Source: Rhizobium sp. 16-449-1b
GTDB lineage: Bacteria > Pseudomonadota > Alphaproteobacteria > Rhizobiales > Rhizobiaceae
Assembly (NCBI RefSeq): GCF_017741935.1
Contig: NZ_JAGHMH010000007.1
Span: 248,001-312,000 of the forward strand
Direction: 5' to 3'
Length of the DNA stretch: 64,000 nucleotides
Shown piece by piece: positions 36,737 through 45,923 of the stretch. The notes beneath the pieces are model-generated. The model was not told where the DNA came from. It saw nothing but the letters and a program-made list of their open reading frames with translations, and did not search any database. The position numbers were made by a program, and so were the translations under genes. Numbering within the stretch: position 1 is the first letter of the stretch; each line of letters opens with the position of its first letter.

Positions 36737-39202
36737 TCAATCCACGGACTGACAGGATTGCAGGTCGTAGAAACGGAAGTCCGGCAGGGCGCCGCCCTTA
36801 AGCGGTGTGGCCGGGGTGAAGGTGATGCGGCGCGTCTCGCCCGCCGCCAGATCGAAGGCATTGTCGGAATATTTGCCGTCGGTCTCGGTTTCGATCATCA
36901 CGAAGAGCGCAAGTCCCTTGGCGGTGACGTTGAGGCAAACGGAGCCGTCCTCCTCGACATATTCGTGCGTTACCATCAGGCCCGCCGGTTCGAGCTCCAG
37001 CGCCTTGTAGGTGCCGTGCACATAGTGCCCCTCGCCGCCCATGCCGTTCGACGCCGTGAAGCGCCAGGCAAGCAGCGTGCCCGAGGGGATCTCGGAAACG
37101 TCGATGCTGGCAGCCGTCACCGCCGCGTCAGGCGTGCAGACCGCCTGCACATCCCTGAGGTGCTTGCGCTCGCCCTTCATGTCGATGATCGAGATCGACA
37201 GGTCGACGCTGACGTCATCGAGCGTGTCGTTGACCAGCGAGAAGCGGATCTGCTTGCCGTCGTCGGATGGAATGGCGGCGACAGCGACCGGCTGGAAGAA
37301 GCGCTTGACCAGATAGTGCATCGCCTTCCAGCGACCGCCGTAATCGAGGCTCGACCACGAGGCCACCGGCCAGGTGTCGTTGAGCTGCCAATAGATCGTG
37401 CCCATGCAATGCGGCTTCAGCGACCGCCAGTATTCCACCGCCGTTTTGATCGCGAGACCCTGCTGGATCTGGCTGAGATAGACGAAGTTCGGAAAATCCT
37501 TGGGGAAGCGGAAGTAGCGGAACATCGTGCCGGCGATGCGCTCGTTGCCGCCGGCGTTCTTCTGGTGCAGCTCCATGACCGGAGACGCGACGTTCATGTC
37601 CTTGGCCTCGGCATAGGTCTTGATAACCGGCAGCGAGGTATAGGACTGGAAGCCGAATTCCGAGCAGAAGCGCGGGCGAACGGAACGGTAATTGTCGAAC
37701 GACTTGTTCTCGTGCCAGACCGACCAGTAGTGCATGTCACCGGAGCCATCGGCATGCCAGGCATCGCCGAAGTCGAGATAGCCGGACGCCGGGCTCGACG
37801 GCCACCAGATCGCATCCGGCGCTGCCTTCTTCATCGCCTGCTCGATCACGCGGTTCAGGCGATCGTAGGAGACGAGATAGCGGTCGCGGTCCTTGCGCGA
37901 TTCCTCGAACCAGGTGAGCGCGCCCACGAGTTCGTTGTCCCCGCACCAGAGCGCGATCGACGGATGCGAGTTCAGGCGGCGGACCTGATAGTCGACCTCG
38001 AGCGAAACGTTGTCGAGGAAGTCTTCGGTCGAGGGATAAAGATTGCAGGCGAACATGAAGTCCTGCCAGACCATGAGACCGAGACGGTCGCAGAGATCGT
38101 AGAAATGATCATGCTCGTAGAAGCCGCCGCCCCAGACGCGGATCATGTTCATGTTGGCGGACTTGGCCGATTGCAGCAGGTCCTCGGTCTTCTCGGGCGA
38201 GGACAGCGAAAACAGCGCGTCGGCCGGGATCCAGTTGGCGCCACGGCAGAAGATCTCGCGACCGTTTACCTTCAGCGCGAAGCGGGCACCGGCCGCGTCG
38301 GGCGTGGTGATCAGCTCGACGGTGCGCAGACCGATCTGCTTGGTGACCGCATCGGAAGGCAGATCGACGGTCAGCGCATAGAGCGCCTGCTCGCCGCTCC
38401 CCGCCGGCCACCAGAGGCGCGGCTTGGCGATCTCGAACACATGATTGACGACCGTCTCGCCGGCGCTGACGCCGACATCGAGACGCACCCGCTCGCCGTC
38501 GAGCGAGAAATGCACGGGAACGATGCCAGGGTTTTTAGAGAACAGCGTCGCCGTGACCTTGAGATCGACGGAGCCGTCGAGATTGTGCACCTGCTGCGTC
38601 GTCACATGCTCGATGCGCGCGGTATCGAGACGACGCAGCGCGATCGTGCCGTATAGCCCGAGCGGTGCGATCGCGATGTTCCAGTCCCAGCCGAAATGGC
38701 ACTGCGGCTTGCGCAGCATGTTGCCGTTGGGGATCGGCGAATTGCCGGTCGAATAGGGAATGTAGAAGGGCTGTTTGCCCTGCCGGTCGGCGCCCGCCGC
38801 GATGCTCGAATGGAGCACGATGCGGATGACGTTCTCGCCGGACTTCAGATGGCTGCTGACATCCGGGCGATAGCGGCGGAAGCTGTTGTCGGCCACGAGC
38901 GCCGGCGAGCCGTTGATGAAGACGGCGGCCACCGTGTCGAGATAATCGATATCGAGATACCAGTCGCCATCCGGCTCCGACACCGTGAAGCTGCGCTCGA
39001 TCGACCAGTCGCGATGCGCCACCCACTGCACGACCTCTTCGTTGCGGCCGAAATAGGGATCCGGGATGAGCTTGGCGGCATGGAGCGCCGAATGCACGTC
39101 GCCGGGAAGCGTGATCGGCGCGGTGATTTCACCATCCGTGGAGGTGAGCTTCCACGAGCCTGAGAGGTCGAGGTTGAACCCGTTGGTGGGCAAGGATGTC
39201 AT
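36737..39202 (-). CDS. Beta-mannosidase (glycoside hydrolase family 2)
   Basis: 821 residues, with GH2 sugar-binding, immunoglobulin-like and TIM-barrel domains. Mannosidase-type signatures are FGWDWN (about 170), VWGGGFYEHDHFYDLCDRLG, and WCGDNEL with acid/base Glu424; nucleophile Glu515 is in CSEFGFQS. It hydrolyses terminal beta-mannosides in the cytoplasm. No signal peptide, so substrate must be imported, probably by the adjacent CUT1 transporter. Confidence 0.95.
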   Translation of the reverse strand: MTSLPTNGFNLDLSGSWKLTSTDGEITAPITLPGDVHSALHAAKLIPDPYFGRNEEVVQWVAHRDWSIERSFTVSEPDGDWYLDIDYLDTVAAVFINGSPALVADNSFRRYRPDVSSHLKSGENVIRIVLHSSIAAGADRQGKQPFYIPYSTGNSPIPNGNMLRKPQCHFGWDWNIAIAPLGLYGTIALRRLDTARIEHVTTQQVHNLDGSVDLKVTATLFSKNPGIVPVHFSLDGERVRLDVGVSAGETVVNHVFEIAKPRLWWPAGSGEQALYALTVDLPSDAVTKQIGLRTVELITTPDAAGARFALKVNGREIFCRGANWIPADALFSLSSPEKTEDLLQSAKSANMNMIRVWGGGFYEHDHFYDLCDRLGLMVWQDFMFACNLYPSTEDFLDNVSLEVDYQVRRLNSHPSIALWCGDNELVGALTWFEESRKDRDRYLVSYDRLNRVIEQAMKKAAPDAIWWPSSPASGYLDFGDAWHADGSGDMHYWSVWHENKSFDNYRSVRPRFCSEFGFQSYTSLPVIKTYAEAKDMNVASPVMELHQKNAGGNERIAGTMFRYFRFPKDFPNFVYLSQIQQGLAIKTAVEYWRSLKPHCMGTIYWQLNDTWPVASWSSLDYGGRWKAMHYLVKRFFQPVAVAAIPSDDGKQIRFSLVNDTLDDVSVDLSISIIDMKGERKHLRDVQAVCTPDAAVTAASIDVSEIPSGTLLAWRFTASNGMGGEGHYVHGTYKALELEPAGLMVTHEYVEEDGSVCLNVTAKGLALFVMIETETDGKYSDNAFDLAAGETRRITFTPATPLKGGALPDFRFYDLQSCQSVD

Positions 39203-39273
39203 AGCACTGTCCGATCAGGCCGCTCTTGGGAGAACCCGTCACCGGGCTGCGACCGAATGTGGTATTGGAAGAA

Positions 39274-39304
39274 CGGGCGGAACCGCTTGGGACGGCCCCG
39301 CCCG
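39274..39304 (-). terminator. Intercistronic hairpin between the ABC ATPase and mannosidase genes
   Basis: A seven-base stem (CGGGCGG / CCGCCCG) around a loop of about 17 bases lies in the 114-base gap. It may reduce read-through from the transport genes to the mannosidase. No clear T-tract. Confidence 0.35.
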
Positions 39305-39316
39305 CAGCGTAGTCGT

Positions 39317-40402
39317 CTAAAGGCGCAGTTCCGTCTCGGCGTCGAAGATCGACGCCAGCGACATGTCGAAGCCGAGCTTGACCTGTGAACCCGGGCTGAA
39401 GCGGCGGGCACCGTTGATGCGCACCGACATGGTGTGTCCGGCATGCTTCAGCCAGAGCAGGTTGTCGGCGCCCATCGGCTCCTCGATATCGACGGTCGCG
39501 TCATGAACCTCGGCGCCGAGGTTCTCGTTGACCTTGATATGCTCCGGCCGCACGCCGAGCGTCACCTTGCGGCCCGCCTGCAGCGGCCCGCTCGCCTCAT
39601 AGGCATCGACGTTGAAATCGACACCGTTGGCGGTGAACACGGTGGCGTCGCCCCGCTTGGCGATTTCGCCGCGCAGGAAGTTCATCGACGGCGAGCCGAT
39701 GAAGCCGGCGACGAACAGGCTGCGCGGCTTGTTGTAGATGGTCGTCGGATCGGCAAGCTGCTGGATCTCGCCGTTCTTCATGATCGCGATGCGGTCAGCA
39801 AGCGTCAGCGCCTCGATCTGGTCGTGGGTAACGTAGATCATCGTGTTCTTCAGCGACTGGTGCAGGCGCTTGATCTCGACGCGCAGTTCCGAACGCAGCT
39901 TGGCGTCGAGGTTGGAGAGCGGCTCGTCGAACAGGAACACGTCGACATCGCGCACCAGCGCACGGCCGATCGCCACACGCTGACGCTGGCCGCCGGAAAG
40001 CTCCGCCGGCTTGCGCTTCAAGAGCGGCTGGATCTGCAGGATCTCCGAAGCCCGGGCCACGCGCTTGTCGATATCGGATTGCGGGATCTTGGCGACCTGC
40101 AGGCCGAAGGAGAGGTTCTTCTCCACCGTCATCTGCGGATAGAGCGCATAGGACTGGAACACCATGCCGATGCCGCGATCCTTGGGCTCTTCCCAGGTAA
40201 CGTTGCGGCCCTTGATGTGGATCTGTCCCTCGCTGATATCCAGCAGGCCGGCGATGCAGTTGAGCAGGGTCGACTTGCCGCAGCCGGACGAACCGAGCAG
40301 CACCAGGAACTCGCCGTCGTTGATCTCGAGGTTGAGATCCTTGAGCACGCTGACGGCGCCGAAGTTCAGCGAAAGGTCTTTGATGGAAACGCTTGAATTC
40401 AT
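39317..40402 (-). CDS. Sugar ABC transporter ATP-binding protein (UgpC/MalK type)
   Basis: 361 residues. Walker A is GSSGCGKST (residues 38-46), signature LSGGQRQRVAIGRALV, Walker B FLFDEPLSNLD, and a C-terminal OB-type regulatory domain (GVRPEHIK). Hydrolyses ATP for the permeases upstream. Four bases from the upstream permease gene. Confidence 0.95.
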   Translation of the reverse strand: MNSSVSIKDLSLNFGAVSVLKDLNLEINDGEFLVLLGSSGCGKSTLLNCIAGLLDISEGQIHIKGRNVTWEEPKDRGIGMVFQSYALYPQMTVEKNLSFGLQVAKIPQSDIDKRVARASEILQIQPLLKRKPAELSGGQRQRVAIGRALVRDVDVFLFDEPLSNLDAKLRSELRVEIKRLHQSLKNTMIYVTHDQIEALTLADRIAIMKNGEIQQLADPTTIYNKPRSLFVAGFIGSPSMNFLRGEIAKRGDATVFTANGVDFNVDAYEASGPLQAGRKVTLGVRPEHIKVNENLGAEVHDATVDIEEPMGADNLLWLKHAGHTMSVRINGARRFSPGSQVKLGFDMSLASIFDAETELRL

Positions 40403-40405
40403 GGA

Positions 40406-41344
40406 TCAGCCTTTCACTGCGCCGGCGGCGATACCGCGGACGAACAGACGTCCAGACACGAAATACACGATCAGCGGCACCAGACCCGTGAGGATGGTTG
40501 CGGCCATGTTGACGTTGTATTCCTTCACGCCCTGGACGGAATTGACGATGTTGTTGAGCTGCACGGTCATCGGATAGTATTCCGGCCGGGTGAAGACGAC
40601 GCCGAAGAGGAAGTCGTTCCAGATACCGGTGACCTGCAGGATCATGGCGACGACGAAGATCGGCAGCGACATCGGCACCATGATCTTCAGGAAGATCTGC
40701 CAGAAACCGGCGCCATCGACGCGCGCGGCCTTGAACAGCTCCTGCGGCAGCGATGCGAAGTAGTTGCGGAAGAGCAGCGTCAGGATCGGCATGCCGAAGA
40801 TCGAATGCACGATGATCAGGCCTGTCAGCGTGCCGTAGATCCCCATCTCGCGAAGCACGATGACGATCGGATAGATCATCACCTGGTAGGGAATGAACGC
40901 GCCGATGACGAGGATCGAGAAGAACAGTTCCGATCCCTTGAAGCGCCAGTTGGCGAGCGCATAGCCGTTGACCGAGGCAATCGCGATCGAGACGACGACG
41001 GACGGAACGGTGATCCGCACCGAGTTCCAGAAGCCGCGCGAGAGACCGTCGCAGTTGAGGCCGGTGCAGGCCGTGGCCCAGGCCTTTACCCACGGCTCGA
41101 AGGTGATTTCCATCGGCGGCGAGAAGATGTTGCCCATGCGGATTTCGGGCATCCCCTTCAGCGACGTGACGATCATCACGTAGAGCGGCAGCAGGTAGTA
41201 GGCGGCGGCGACGAACAGCGTGCCGTAGAGCATGATGTTGCGCGGCGAGAGAACCCGCTTCGGCTTCTTGCCGTTCGGTCCGTCGAAGGACTTGACCGGT
41301 GCCAGTGCGACTTCAGCCGTCTTGAGAGCGATGGTATCAGGCAC
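40406..41344 (-). CDS. Carbohydrate ABC transporter permease (MalG type)
   Basis: 312 residues with six transmembrane helices and the EAA loop (FRNYFASLPQELFKAARVDGAGFWQIF). The N-terminal tail of about 35 residues is cytoplasmic. It overlaps the upstream permease gene by 8 bases. It forms the CUT1 channel with the MalF-type partner. Confidence 0.95.
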   Translation of the reverse strand: MPDTIALKTAEVALAPVKSFDGPNGKKPKRVLSPRNIMLYGTLFVAAAYYLLPLYVMIVTSLKGMPEIRMGNIFSPPMEITFEPWVKAWATACTGLNCDGLSRGFWNSVRITVPSVVVSIAIASVNGYALANWRFKGSELFFSILVIGAFIPYQVMIYPIVIVLREMGIYGTLTGLIIVHSIFGMPILTLLFRNYFASLPQELFKAARVDGAGFWQIFLKIMVPMSLPIFVVAMILQVTGIWNDFLFGVVFTRPEYYPMTVQLNNIVNSVQGVKEYNVNMAATILTGLVPLIVYFVSGRLFVRGIAAGAVKG

Positions 41345-42242
41345 GTTTACGCCCTCCCCCGAATTCCAGATAAGCCCATGGAATAATGATGATCGCGACC
41401 GTGATGAGCATCATGGTCGAGGCGGCGAAGCCCTGCCCCAGGTTCTGCGCCTGAAACATGTAGTCGTAGACATACTTGGCCGGCACTTCCGACGAGATGC
41501 CGGGACCACCCGACGTCTGCGCCACCACGAGGTCGTAGACCTTGACGATACCCGACGCGATGATGACGAGCGTGGTGATGAAGACGGGACGCATCATCGG
41601 GATGACGATGAAGAGATAGGTCTTCCACATCGGAATGCCGTCGACGCGCGAGGCCTTCCAGATATCCTCATCGATCCCGCGCAGACCGGCGAGCATCAGG
41701 CACATGACGAGGCCCGTTCCCTGCCAGAGCGCTGCGATCAACACGCCGTAGATCACGATGCTCGGCGTATAGAGCGGATCGAAGGTGAAGCTCGTCCAGC
41801 CGAGCGAACGCACCACCGACTGCACGCCGAACTCGGGATTGAGCACCCACTGCCAGACAAGGCCGGTGACGATGAAGGACAGCGCGAAGGGGTAGAGAAA
41901 GATCGTCCGGAACGCATTCTCGAACCGGATCTTCTGATCCATCAGGGCAGCCAGCGTAAAGCCGATCACCAGGCTGAAGATCAGGGAAAAGATGCCGTAA
42001 AGGGCGAGGTTTTCGATAGACACGATCCATCGCGGCGCGGCCCAGAGCCGCTTGTATTGGTCGAAACCAACGAAGCTCATCCTTGGCAGGAGCTTCGAGT
42101 TGGTGAAGGAATAGAACACCGTCCAGACCGTACCGCCGAGAAAGATGACCAGGGCGGTAAGGATCATCGGGATGGATGCAATTTTGGAATTCAGATTGCG
42201 CAGCAACTGATTTGGCCGGCCGGCTTTCGCTGGACCCGTCAT
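41337..42242 (-). CDS. Carbohydrate ABC transporter permease (MalF type)
   Basis: 301 residues with about six transmembrane helices and an EAA loop (GLRGIDEDIWKASRVDGIPMW). ATG 42242 has AGGAGG at the expected distance; an ATG-like codon 18 bases further up has none. It pairs with the MalG-type permease encoded immediately downstream. Confidence 0.95.
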   Translation of the reverse strand: MTGPAKAGRPNQLLRNLNSKIASIPMILTALVIFLGGTVWTVFYSFTNSKLLPRMSFVGFDQYKRLWAAPRWIVSIENLALYGIFSLIFSLVIGFTLAALMDQKIRFENAFRTIFLYPFALSFIVTGLVWQWVLNPEFGVQSVVRSLGWTSFTFDPLYTPSIVIYGVLIAALWQGTGLVMCLMLAGLRGIDEDIWKASRVDGIPMWKTYLFIVIPMMRPVFITTLVIIASGIVKVYDLVVAQTSGGPGISSEVPAKYVYDYMFQAQNLGQGFAASTMMLITVAIIIIPWAYLEFGGGRKRA

Positions 42243-42379
42243 TGTGTTTCCTCCTGACACGCACTTGCTTTTTTGACCGAGAGCAGCGGCCGATGCCGGA
42301 CACCGCTCCCGTCTCTTGCCCCGGATGGTTCCGGCCGCATCCTCCGCAGCCGGAAATCACCGGGAAAGCACTGCCACGA

Positions 42380-42404
42380 GCCCGCCGCCGCTGGCGGCTA
42401 GGGC
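42380..42404 (-). terminator. GC-rich hairpin after the binding-protein gene
   Basis: Stem GCCC-GCCGCC / GGCGGC-(TA)-GGGC with a three-base loop lies in the 219-base gap between the binding-protein and permease genes. Such hairpins typically keep the binding protein more abundant than the permeases. Confidence 0.45.
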
Positions 42405-42461
42405 AAATCCGGCTCCCCGTTCCTGGGCGGAAAACCGGATCGCGGCAGCACGAGCAGACGA

Positions 42462-43697
42462 TCAGTCGGCGGAGCCGATGATTTCGGCGAAGCGCTTCTG
42501 TGCGTCTTCAGGCGTCATCGAGGCATTGGCGAAGAACTCCGAGAAGAGGTCTTCCTTCTGCTTCTGGCTGTCGGCCGAAAGCAGCTGGTCGGTGCCTTCG
42601 ACGATGTTGCCCTTCTTCAGGATCTCGAGACCCTTTTTCATGCAGTCGTTGGCAGCCTCGAGATCGACGTCACCGCGAACTGGCAGCGAGCCTTTCTTGA
42701 GGTTGAAGGCGACCTGGGTCTTCGGATCGAGCAGCGTCTTGGCGAGAACATCCTGCGCCTTCGACTTGGCTTCGTCCTTGAGCAGCGGGAAGTAGAAGGC
42801 ATCACCACCGGTGGAGATGATTTCGTTCACGCCCAGCCCCGGAAGGCAGGTGTAATCGGTACCGGCCTTCTGGCCGGCCAGAGCGAATTCGCCCTGCGCC
42901 CAGTCACCCATGATCTGGCCGCCGGCCTTGCCGGTGATGACCAGATTGGTTGCCTGGTTCCAATCCTGGACGTTGCTGCCCTTGGACATCTTGCGGGCGT
43001 CGTCAGCGGCCTTGAAGACCTTGGCAATCTCGGGACCGGCTGCCACGTCGGCGTCCTTGTCCTTGAACACCTTGTTGAACGTATCCTTGCCGGCGATCGC
43101 CACCATCAGCGTGTCGAAAGCGCCTGCTGCCTGCCACGGCTGACCGCCGACGGCGAGCGGCACGATGCCGGCCTTTTCGAGAGCCGGAGCCGCCGCGACG
43201 AACTCATCCCAGTTCTTCGGCACGTCAACGCCGGCCTTCTTGAAGGCGGCGTTCGAGAGCCACAGCCACTGCCAGGAGTGGATGTTCACAGGCGCGCAAT
43301 AGATCTTGCCGTCGATCGTGCAGCTGTCGAGCAGGCTTGCCGGACGAATGATGTCCTTCCAATGCTCGGCGGTCGCGACATCGGTCAGGTCGCGCATCAG
43401 GCCGGCCTGAACGAGTTCCTCGGCCTGACGGCCGTGGTTGAACTGGGTGGCGCCCATCGGATCGCCGCCGGTGATGCGGCTGACCATGATCGGACGCGCC
43501 GTGCCGCCGGAACCGGCGATGGCACCATCAACCCACTTGTTGCCGGTCGCGTCGAATGCCTTGGCGAGTTCGGCCACGGCAGCGGCTTCGCCGCCCGAGG
43601 TCCACCAGTGCGTGACTTCGAGATCAGTAGCGTGTGCCGCACCAAGCGGCAAGGCGACGGATGCGCACAGCGCTGCCGCCATCAAACGAATATTCAT
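42462..43697 (-). CDS. Sugar ABC transporter substrate-binding protein
   Basis: 411 residues with a Sec signal (cleavage after AHA, about residue 23). The mature start DLEVTHWWTSGGEAAAVAEL resembles the glucose/mannose-type (GtsA-like) CUT1 binding proteins. It captures the sugar in the periplasm. ATG 43697 is preceded by GGAGGAG; the open frame upstream is not conserved. It is the first gene of a nine-gene run through the GH43 gene at 31947. Confidence 0.95.
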   Translation of the reverse strand: MNIRLMAAALCASVALPLGAAHATDLEVTHWWTSGGEAAAVAELAKAFDATGNKWVDGAIAGSGGTARPIMVSRITGGDPMGATQFNHGRQAEELVQAGLMRDLTDVATAEHWKDIIRPASLLDSCTIDGKIYCAPVNIHSWQWLWLSNAAFKKAGVDVPKNWDEFVAAAPALEKAGIVPLAVGGQPWQAAGAFDTLMVAIAGKDTFNKVFKDKDADVAAGPEIAKVFKAADDARKMSKGSNVQDWNQATNLVITGKAGGQIMGDWAQGEFALAGQKAGTDYTCLPGLGVNEIISTGGDAFYFPLLKDEAKSKAQDVLAKTLLDPKTQVAFNLKKGSLPVRGDVDLEAANDCMKKGLEILKKGNIVEGTDQLLSADSQKQKEDLFSEFFANASMTPEDAQKRFAEIIGSAD

Positions 43698-43860
43698 GAG
43701 TTCTCCTCCCTCACTGAAACGTTGCCGGAAAAACTTAAGCCAATCGATATTGCCGCGCAACAGCCACTCCTTAAAATTTTCTTTTCGGGTGTGCTTTGCT
43801 ACCATTGCCTGCCGAAACAGCGCCATCGCCGCAGATACGATTGATGGCCTCCAGCATCGA

Positions 43861-43874
43861 TGTGCAATTGCACA
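43861..43874. promoter_or_regulatory. 14-bp perfect palindrome upstream of sugar operon
   Basis: TGTGCAATTGCACA is a perfect palindrome 164 bases upstream of the binding-protein start codon. Its A/T centre differs from the LacI-type site nearby. Target regulator unknown. Confidence 0.45.
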
Positions 43875-44034
43875 CATTACATATCTATCTGTTTTTACTA
43901 CATTTAATAGACTGGTATCACGAGATAATTTCTCCGTCTCGTTCGCAGATGCAAAAAATTCGCGCAAAAACCACAGATTCAACCATTGAGAGCAAGCATG
44001 TCGGAACCATCGGAAAAAGCGCTCGACATTTTCA

Positions 44035-44048
44035 CTGTAACGTTACAG
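44035..44048. promoter_or_regulatory. Putative LacI-family operator
   Basis: CTGTAACGTTACAG is a perfect palindrome with the CG centre typical of LacI-family sites, 103 bases before ATG 44151. It may mediate autoregulation and repression of the divergent sugar operon. Confidence 0.6.
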
Positions 44049-44150
44049 ATTTTAAGGCCCGTGGGAGGGAACGGCATTTGTGTATTCAGGCTTACAGAGC
44101 TGCGAAAAGCATCTATAAGCGAACCAAATCGCGTAGGACGGCCTAGAGGG

Positions 44151-45182
44151 ATGAAAAACAAAGCGAATTTCGGGGCGACGGTAACCGAGGCATCTCGGGA
44201 GAGACCGACACTGAAGACGATTGCCTTCATGACCGGCCTCGGCATCACCACTGTGTCTCGCGCATTGAAGGATGCGCCCGACATCGGTGCGGAGACCAAG
44301 GAACGCGTGCGGATGGTGGCAAGCCAGCTCGGCTATCAGCCGAACCGCGCCGGCGTGCGCCTCAGGACCGGCAAGACCAACGTCATCGCGCTCGTTCTGA
44401 GCATCGACGAGGAGATCATGGGCTTTTCCAGCCAGCTGGTCTTCGGCATCTCCGAGGTCCTGACCGGCACGCCCTATCACATCGTCGTCACGCCGCACTC
44501 GCACAGCAAGGACCCGATGCTGCCGGTCCGCTATATCCTAGAGACAGGCTCTGCCGACGGCGTCATCATCTCCCGCATCGAGCCCGACGATCCCCGCGTA
44601 CGCCTGCTCAGCGAGCGCAACATGCCCTTTGCCACGCATGGACGCACCGATGCCGGGCTGATGCACCCGTTCCACGACTTCGACAACGAAGCCTTCGCCC
44701 ACCAGGCGGTCGAGAAGCTGGTCGCGCGCGGCCGCAAGCGCATCGCCCTCCTCCAGCCTCCGAGCAAGCTCACCTATTACACGCACACCCGCATCGGCTT
44801 CCAGACCGGGCTGCATGACTACGGCGCCGAGGAAGTGCCGCTCCGCGTCACCATCGACACGCCGCTGGACGATATCCGCAACGCTGTCGAGACCATGATG
44901 CGCTCCAGCAATGCGCCTGACGGTATCGTCTGTCTCGCCGGCAGTGCCGCCATCGCCGTCAACGCCGGCATCGAAGCCGCCGGCAAGCGCCTCGGCCACG
45001 ACGTCGACATGGCCTCGAAGGAATCGGCGCCGATCCTCAACTGGATCCGCCCCGAGATCATCACCGCCTATGAAGACGTCCGCCACGCCGGTCGCGAGAT
45101 GGCCAAGGCCGTCATCGCCCGCATCGACGGCGTCGAGCCGGAAATGCTGCAGAGCGTTAGCCAGCCGGTCTGGAAGACCTAA
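44151..45182 (+). CDS. LacI-family transcriptional regulator
   Basis: 343 residues. The helix-turn-helix is at the N-terminus ([24 protein letters not shown], about residues 20-43), followed by the hinge region ([17 protein letters not shown]) and a periplasmic-binding-protein-like effector domain. A small sugar, perhaps mannose or a mannobiose-type product, is the likely inducer. ATG 44151 is chosen; the open frame upstream is not LacI-like. It is divergent from the sugar operon it likely controls. Confidence 0.92.
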   Translation: MKNKANFGATVTEASRERPTLKTIAFMTGLGITTVSRALKDAPDIGAETKERVRMVASQLGYQPNRAGVRLRTGKTNVIALVLSIDEEIMGFSSQLVFGISEVLTGTPYHIVVTPHSHSKDPMLPVRYILETGSADGVIISRIEPDDPRVRLLSERNMPFATHGRTDAGLMHPFHDFDNEAFAHQAVEKLVARGRKRIALLQPPSKLTYYTHTRIGFQTGLHDYGAEEVPLRVTIDTPLDDIRNAVETMMRSSNAPDGIVCLAGSAAIAVNAGIEAAGKRLGHDVDMASKESAPILNWIRPEIITAYEDVRHAGREMAKAVIARIDGVEPEMLQSVSQPVWKT

Positions 45183-45305
45183 GCGATGATGAGTTGGGCC
45201 GCCAAAGAAGGCGGTCGAGCCACCTTCTTACAATCGAGTATTTCGTCGCAAACACCATATCTCCTGTAGGCTTCTCAAACAATGTAAGCAGCGGAAGATC
45301 AAAAG

Positions 45306-45809
45306 ATGCTCATTATTTTTGGCGGCTTGCCGGGTTCTGGAAAGACGACGATTGCCCGCCACCTAGCGCAAGAGATTCGTGGCGTCTACGTCCGCGTCGA
45401 TACAATCGAGCAAGGTATCCGTGAATATCATGGCGTCGATTTCGAGGTCGGTCCCGCCGGTTATGTGGCAGCTTATGGAGTTGCCCAAGACAATCTGGCG
45501 CTAGGTCATACGGTCATCGCGGATTCCGTAAATGGCCTCCGTGTCACCAGAGACGCATGGCTCCTCGTTGCACGGCGCGCTGGCGTCTCAGCCGTGGAAA
45601 TCGAAGTCGTATGCTCAGACAAAACTGAACATCGTCGCCGGGCGGAGACCAGAGTTACAGATGTCGCGGGACTGATAAAACCGAGTTGGAAGGCTATTGT
45701 CGAACGACACTACGAGGACTGGGGGCAAACCCCTATCGCTGTCGACACCGCAACGATGAACGCGAGTGAGATCGTTGCTGATTTGGTATCGAAACTCAAG
45801 CTAGCGTAA
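45306..45809 (+). CDS. Small P-loop kinase-like ATPase
   Basis: 167 residues. Walker A is GGLPGSGKTTIARHL near the N-terminus; VRVDTIEQGIREY and VIADSVNGLRVTRDAW resemble zeta-toxin or chloramphenicol-phosphotransferase-like nucleotide kinases. The substrate is unknown. Its base composition is less GC-rich than neighbours and it has no operon partner, which may point to horizontal origin. Confidence 0.78.
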   Translation: MLIIFGGLPGSGKTTIARHLAQEIRGVYVRVDTIEQGIREYHGVDFEVGPAGYVAAYGVAQDNLALGHTVIADSVNGLRVTRDAWLLVARRAGVSAVEIEVVCSDKTEHRRRAETRVTDVAGLIKPSWKAIVERHYEDWGQTPIAVDTATMNASEIVADLVSKLKLA

Positions 45810-45878
45810 AGCGATAACGCTGCGACTGTATGCGCATTGATGCAACTTCAATGCGGAAGCTCTTACCCAAGACGCAAC

Positions 45879-45906
45879 AAAAAAGCCCGATCGAAACCGG
45901 GCCTTT
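45879..45906 (-). terminator. Terminator after gnd (convergent with P-loop kinase gene)
   Basis: GCCCG / CGGGC stem with an eight-base loop (45885-45902). On the minus strand the stem is followed by a T6 tract, so it should end gnd. It also lies after the kinase gene on the other strand. Confidence 0.7.
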
Positions 45907-45923
45907 CGTTATCCAATCGAACC

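Larger units (their letters stand above)
43698..44150. promoter_or_regulatory. 453-base divergent control region between sugar operon and LacI gene
   Basis: The region contains two perfect 14-base palindromes: TGTGCAATTGCACA (43861-43874) and CTGTAACGTTACAG (44035-44048). The second has the central CG of LacI-family operators and lies 103 bases before the LacI start. The first is AT-centred and could bind another regulator. The segment between is AT-rich, promoter-like. Confidence 0.65.

Noticed and set aside
36758-38656. 632-codon plus-strand open frame
   Set aside because: Antisense to the beta-mannosidase gene; composition is typical of GC-rich antisense frames.
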